A stretch of 13,070 nt of DNA from Euperipatoides rowelli (Eukaryota; Onychophora; Udeonychophora; Euonychophora; Peripatopsidae), in the NCBI GenBank assembly GCA_003024985.2, contig PXIH01S0022212.1. The stretch is one strand, 5' to 3'. The number at the start of each line of letters is the position of its first letter. Position 1 is the stretch's first letter. Below the pieces are notes generated by a model. It was not told the origin of the DNA. It was given only the letters and a program-made list of their open reading frames with translations, and searched no databases. Position numbers and translations under genes: made by a program. Shown here piece by piece: positions 9,473 through 13,070 of the stretch.

Positions 9473-9550
9473 ACCTCTATTTATTTCAGATACCCCTAAA
9501 TCCACCCTTCATTAAAAAAAAAGAGCTGTCAAGTTTATAGTAAAACTCAC

Positions 9551-9634
9551 CAGGTGGTAGCTAACAGCAATGGCGTTATATTGATCCAGACGATTATTTA
9601 CGAGGCTGTTTTTGCTAAAACGAGCGTGAACCAT
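9551..9634 (-). other. Candidate short first coding exon with strong donor
   Basis: On the minus strand an ATG (9634-9632) opens 28 codons ending exactly at a strong GTGAGT donor (9550). The peptide includes MVHARFSKNSLVNN and RLDQYNAIAVSYHL. The local DNA is GC-richer than its surroundings. The frame ends at phase 0, whereas mannosidase exon A needs one carried base, so the two cannot be joined directly. I recognise no family; it could equally be part of a dispersed repeat or chance. Overlapping frames in 9554-9915 on both strands are no more convincing. Confidence 0.2.
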
Positions 9635-10689
9635 AGACAACAAAGTGTTCTTCTATATCTCAAAATGAAAGTAATTGTCTATTCTATTTATTTGTTAAAA
9701 AAAATATCAAAAAACCTTAAGCCTTTGTGGCTACAAAAGCGTACCGTCCCCATGTTTGTAATTACAGGATATGATTTACATCCAGGAGAATGGATGCTTG
9801 TACAGTAAAAAAAACAGATTTTATCCTGGTGCGGTTTCACTTTTGACAAGCGGAAGTAGAAGTAAATGCTATGGAGCACACAAATATAAAAGGACGTTAC
9901 AAGTAGCCATGACAAAAAAGACGTTCTAAGTTATAGCTTGTCAGATGTGAAAAAGAAAATTGGTCCACCAGAAGCATGTAACAGAAGGACTAGTCAGTTT
10001 GTTTTCCACTTACTTTGAACATAATGCAAAATATAATATTTTAAAATTTTTGAGTTACTAATGAAATTCAGTTCTGTTGTCACGACACAACCGTTTATAC
10101 TTTTAGCATTTAGATTATTAATTGGCAAAGTCTGAAACAAATCCAACCATGCACAATTTTTTTTTTTTGAAAATGCCTAATTTTTACCTAATGTAGAGAA
10201 TGAGCCATATATATTATATTAACTGGAAAGTAAATAATTTCCTGATAATTTTGTATTGTATTATTACGAGAGGCGTCTTATAGGCTACAGCAAGTGATAC
10301 AGTTATTCTATCTGATTTTTCTCTATTTGGAAAGTGTAATGGAATGTTCCATTTTCTTTCTCTTGGGGATCTTTGTACTTTGAATATGATACGGTATATT
10401 GTACTGTATTTCTTTTCTAAAATAAAAACGTACAGTATATTACAAATTTCAATTAGAAAATAAAAATATTGTCTTTAAAAACAATATTGGATAAAATTCT
10501 TATAGATTTTTGACTGCAGCTAAAAAGTTATTTATTCTCGAAAATGGCAAATTCTTTTTTTAATGAATTTCTTCATCTGTGTTAATAACTTTTAACGATA
10601 ATATGCTAGGTCAGGCAAACAATATTCCAGGATGGGCGCCGCCCAACCTGGCCCTCCCTCTGGCTCGGGCCTGGCTTCATCACATAGCC
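9635..10689. other. Non-coding stretch with a small GC-rich island at its end
   Basis: No named gene is supported. At 10465-10488 there is an 8-bp-arm palindrome (AATATTGT and ACAATATT). At 10630-10680 a GC-rich island in AT-rich DNA contains GGGCGCCGCCC. Its minus-strand frame is open but unrecognised, and it adjoins the truncated end of the reverse-transcriptase fragment. Confidence 0.5.
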
Positions 10690-11146
10690 TATTTTATTGG
10701 TTAAAGAAAAATACCATCAGAATGCTGGTTTCTGGTAAAAAAAAAATTGATTTTTAGAAAATAATTTATATTTTACAAAAAAAATCATAACTCCTCCTAT
10801 AAATGCATCTTTCATAAATTTTAGAAAAATGAGTCAAAATTGATAAAGGATGATATAATTAGAGACACAGTTTTTATCTCCCTTTTTGTAAATTGGTTTG
10901 ACAATAACATATTTCATAGAACATCCCTGTCAAAAAAGTTCATCAAAAATGTCAGTGACCTACTACAATTTCTTTCACGTTTTATAAAAAAAAAAAAAAA
11001 AGGAGAAAATTTATCATAACCGGGAGCATAATCATTCTTTAGTTTGTCAATGTATCCAAATATTTCACCTGTATTAACAACAGGTCACTCTTTAGTATTA
11101 TTATCTAAATCTAAGACCAAACTCTGATGATAAGCATAGGCTGTCA
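10690..11146 (-). pseudogene. Decayed non-LTR retrotransposon reverse-transcriptase fragment
   Basis: The minus strand in three frames gives successive reverse-transcriptase words. LVLDLDNNTKE (from 11120) comes first, then IFGYIDKLKNDYAPGYDKFS (11063-11004). FLTGMFYE follows, then KYVIVKPIYKKGDKNCVSNY (10914-10855), and PLSILTHFSKIYERCIYRR (from 10849) followed by a YDFFVKYKLFSKNQF stretch to about 10741. These match the order and spacing of fingers and palm segments in jockey/I-type LINE reverse transcriptases (SPGxDxIS, VKPIYKKGD, NYRPISLL, SKIxE, NQFGF). Frameshifts, a TGA after NNTKE and a poly-T interruption show it is dead. The catalytic FxDD segment lies beyond the truncated 3' side and is absent. 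It lies in the same orientation as the mannosidase gene. Confidence 0.85.
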
Positions 11147-11147
11147 A

Positions 11148-11478
11148 AGGCTGGTGACACACAGAGCGATATGATAACTCACGTTGCCTCGCAATGACAT
11201 TAAAGAACATAGATTGCAATGAGCTGCGCCACACTCAAAAGCGCGGTGATTTTATGTTGACTTACGGTGGTTTTCGGAGGAAATAAATATAGAACTTGCT
11301 TTAAATTTTTTTGCGTCAACTAGCGGTGAAACCACGCCCACTTTTTTTATACAGCATTTCCCGAGTTTAAAAACCACCGCGAAGCAACGTTTGTGGTGTG
11401 TGACACCTATTTTATTTTTCAACAAATTTCATCGCGAGTCAACGTCAGTTATCCTAACGCTCTGTGTGTCATCGGCCT
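11148..11478. mobile_element. 331-bp MITE with 50-bp terminal inverted repeats
   Basis: The left end 11148-11197 and inverted right end 11429-11478 agree at 43 of 50 positions. Both contain ATGACACACAGAGCG or a near match (left TGACACACAGAGCG), GATAACT and ACGTTG. TA follows the right end (11479-11480), but the left flank is AA, so a TA duplication would have decayed by one base. The interior has no coding capacity and is GC-richer than its surroundings. The terminal AGGCTGGT is shared with the 1.49-kb element at 112-1601, suggesting related transposases. It lies between two parts of what looks like one LINE copy. Confidence 0.87.
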
Positions 11479-11483
11479 TAGAT

Positions 11484-11556
11484 TAGTACCAGACTCAGCA
11501 ACAATATTATAGTCCATCTTTTTTTCACTAATAAAACAACTAATTAGTGTTAAGAA
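11484..11556 (-). pseudogene. Possible upstream part of the same LINE fragment
   Basis: On the minus strand a frame reads FLTLISCFISEKKMDYN then IVAESGTNL and runs into the MITE. The FN.YF(I/S)xxGKKM type of wording often precedes the finger segment in LINE reverse transcriptases, and the spacing is right if the MITE is removed. The match is short and weak. Confidence 0.4.
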
Positions 11557-12058
11557 TATAAAAAATAAAAATGATATGAACTAAATTAAAGGAATAAATT
11601 ATGGCAGTCTGGAGGGCTTTCCAAGTGAAAATAATGTTAGTACAGAAAGTGTTAATACTAAGATATTCATAATATTAACATTTTATAGCAATAAAACATA
11701 TTAAATATTTAAAAAGATTCATTATTTTAAACTTTTCATAATAAATCCTATGCATTTCAATATGCCCCTGCTGTTGCTATTCATTAAAACAGCCCTTCAA
11801 AATAAATTCTTAAAAAAATATTTAATGTCATTTTTAAAAAATTCTTTAACTTTAATAATTCTAAAGTTATTTCTAGATGTTTAGGAAGGAGGGGGGGGGA
11901 CTTGCCTGTATCCATTTTAATTACATTTCTATAACTTTCTAATCAATTTACAAAACAGTGGCCAAATTGAATCCCCACCCTTACCTCCAAAGACGATTAT
12001 TTTTATTGTATTAATTTTTCAACTTTGTCTAAGCTTTAGCTAATTTACATCTAAATAC
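11557..12058. other. AT-rich non-coding stretch
   Basis: Nothing recognisable. It includes a G run (about 8 G, near 11892) beside a purine-rich patch. Confidence 0.5.
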
Positions 12059-12178
12059 TATCAAGACAATCCACAAAGGCTTGCAACCAATTGGGATCTC
12101 GATAGGTATGCCTGTTATTCATCATGGTCACCGAGGGAAATGCCAAACTTGTCTCCCCTTTAAAGGCAAAATAATATT
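12059..12178 (-). CDS. Candidate exon of unknown family, minus strand
   Basis: A 120-bp island of raised GC in AT-rich DNA is open in one minus-strand frame. It is bracketed by a pyrimidine-rich acceptor (TTTTTTGCATACAG) and a weaker donor (GATA|GTATTT) placed before an in-frame TAG. It encodes 39 whole codons including YYFAFKGETSLAFPSVTMM, then NNRHTYRDPNWLQAFVDCLD. Both ends are phase 1, so it could splice to mannosidase exon A in frame. The HxxxDPxWLxxF spacing recalls the GH38 zinc motif HSHNDPGWLKTF, but the zinc-binding His is Tyr and the surrounding residues do not fit. About 110 family residues expected before exon A would also be missing. I do not identify it; it may be an exon of another gene, a decayed exon or chance. 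Confidence 0.33.
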
Positions 12179-12597
12179 CTGTATGCAAAAAATATTAATG
12201 AAAAACATAAACTTACGATTTAAAAACCTTAAGAATGTTTTAATAATATTAAATAAAAGGCAGCATATTACAAAAAATGCCTAGTTTGATTTAAACATTT
12301 TTTTCAATATATTATTATATCAACCAATGCCCTCCTATGTAAACAGACTTTTTTTGGAGGGTGGTTATACAAGTTTTATATCTTTGAACGAAATGTGTGA
12401 GGAAATATCAGGTGACTTTTCTTTTTATATAATTGTCTAATGAGGATATCTTTTACATAACATGAGAAAACAATGATTTATTATGTGATTGTAAGAGAAA
12501 TAACATTCTAAAGCAAAGGTTGCAGGTGTTTGAAAACTCATCAACACCATGGTCTAATTATAATCTTTGGAGTTGATTTTTAGAGAGCTGAGACAAG
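12179..12597. other. Non-coding stretch, nothing recognised
   Basis: AT-rich sequence, with a TTTTTTTGGAGGG patch near 12350. The plus-strand open frame at 12081-12284 mainly shadows the candidate exon. Confidence 0.5.
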
Positions 12598-12966
12598 TGG
12601 TTGGGTTGAATGGGTGAATGGTTGGATGGCAGACTGGTTGGATGGATAGTTCATAGTTATATGGATGAATGGTTGGAAGGATAGATGGGTGGTTCGATTG
12701 TTAGATGAATAGTTGGATGGATGGATGGATGGATGGATGAATGGTTGAATCAATGGATAGTTGGTTGGATAAATGGTTAGTTGGATGGATGGATGGTTAG
12801 ATAGCTGTTGGCTGGATGGCTGGGTAATTCGATGGATGTTGGATGGATAAATGGATGGATGGTTGGATGGATGTATGGTTGGATGGATGGCAGGTTAGAT
12901 GGATAGTTGGTTGGATGGTTGGATAGATGGTGGTGGCTAGTTGGATGGATAGATGGATGGTTGGCA
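12598..12966 (+). repeat. GGAT/TGGT-type imperfect microsatellite
   Basis: About 370 bp of TGGATGGA units mixed with TGGT, TAGA and TGAA variants. The purest block is near 12714-12738. The His-Pro-Ser-Ile rich minus-strand open frame that spans it is repeat translation. Confidence 0.95.
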
Positions 12967-12998
12967 GTAGTATACAATATGAGAGTTCTGGCGCACTT

Positions 12999-13070
12999 AG
13001 TTTCAGGGGGTGGAGCCATGTTAAACCTATGGGAAATCAAAATTAACATGGAAAAGTTTCAGGGGGTGGA
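12999..13070 (+). repeat. 16-bp direct repeat, second copy cut by the window end
   Basis: AGTTTCAGGGGGTGGA occurs at 12999-13014 and 13055-13070. Between them lies an inverted pair, CCATGTTAA (13016-13024) and TTAACATGG (13043-13051). This is probably the edge of a dispersed or tandem repeat continuing beyond the window. Confidence 0.75.

Noticed and set aside
12081-12284. Plus-strand ATG frame over the candidate exon
   Set aside because: The opposite-strand frame is more protein-like and has splice sites. This one runs on into AT-rich DNA.
12777-13049. His/Pro/Ser-rich minus-strand frame
   Set aside because: Mostly translation of the GGAT satellite. The N-terminal part lies in a repeat.

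Overview
The window is AT-rich animal nuclear DNA, with roughly 70 percent or more A+T by eye. It has introns with GT-AG borders, microsatellites and decayed transposons, and no bacterial-style gene packing. The only gene I recognise is on the minus strand: three consecutive coding exons of a class II Golgi alpha-mannosidase (GH38; MAN2A / alpha-Man-II type). The protein words are invertebrate-like and closest in feel to arthropods. A hemimetabolous insect is my guess, but the order cannot be fixed from this window.

Layout in transcription order on the minus strand: exon A (8475 to 8302), a 1,359-bp intron, exon B (6942 to 6756), a 359-bp intron, exon C (6396 to 6219). The phases fit at both junctions. 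Together they encode about 180 residues in the centre of the catalytic domain, including the catalytic nucleophile aspartate and the disulfide-bonded loop. The flanking GH38 exons (zinc-binding HSHNDPGW before, LSGDFFTYADR after) were not found, so positions 1-6218 and 8476-13070 are probably very long introns of the same gene. Exon A has Met where the family has His in DPFGHS.

The non-coding DNA holds several structured items. (1) 112-1601 is a 1.49-kb non-coding DNA transposon with 34-bp terminal inverted repeats and TA at each edge. (2) 4432-4470 is a perfect 21-bp palindrome directly flanked by 9-bp direct repeats. (3) 5696-5755 is a 60-bp near-perfect hairpin. (4) 7435-7914 is a GATA/GACA/CATA microsatellite. 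(5) 8073-8263 is an exact 95-bp duplication around a single N, almost certainly an assembly join. (6) 9165-9470 holds diverged short duplications. (7) 10690-11146 is a decayed non-LTR retrotransposon reverse-transcriptase fragment, apparently split by a 331-bp MITE at 11148-11478. (8) 12598-12966 is a GGAT-type satellite, followed by a repeat running off the window end.

Three short open stretches look coding but could not be named: 1784-1987 plus, 9551-9634 minus and 12059-12178 minus. The last is flanked by plausible splice sites and has raised GC. No CRISPR, rRNA or convincing tRNA gene was seen.
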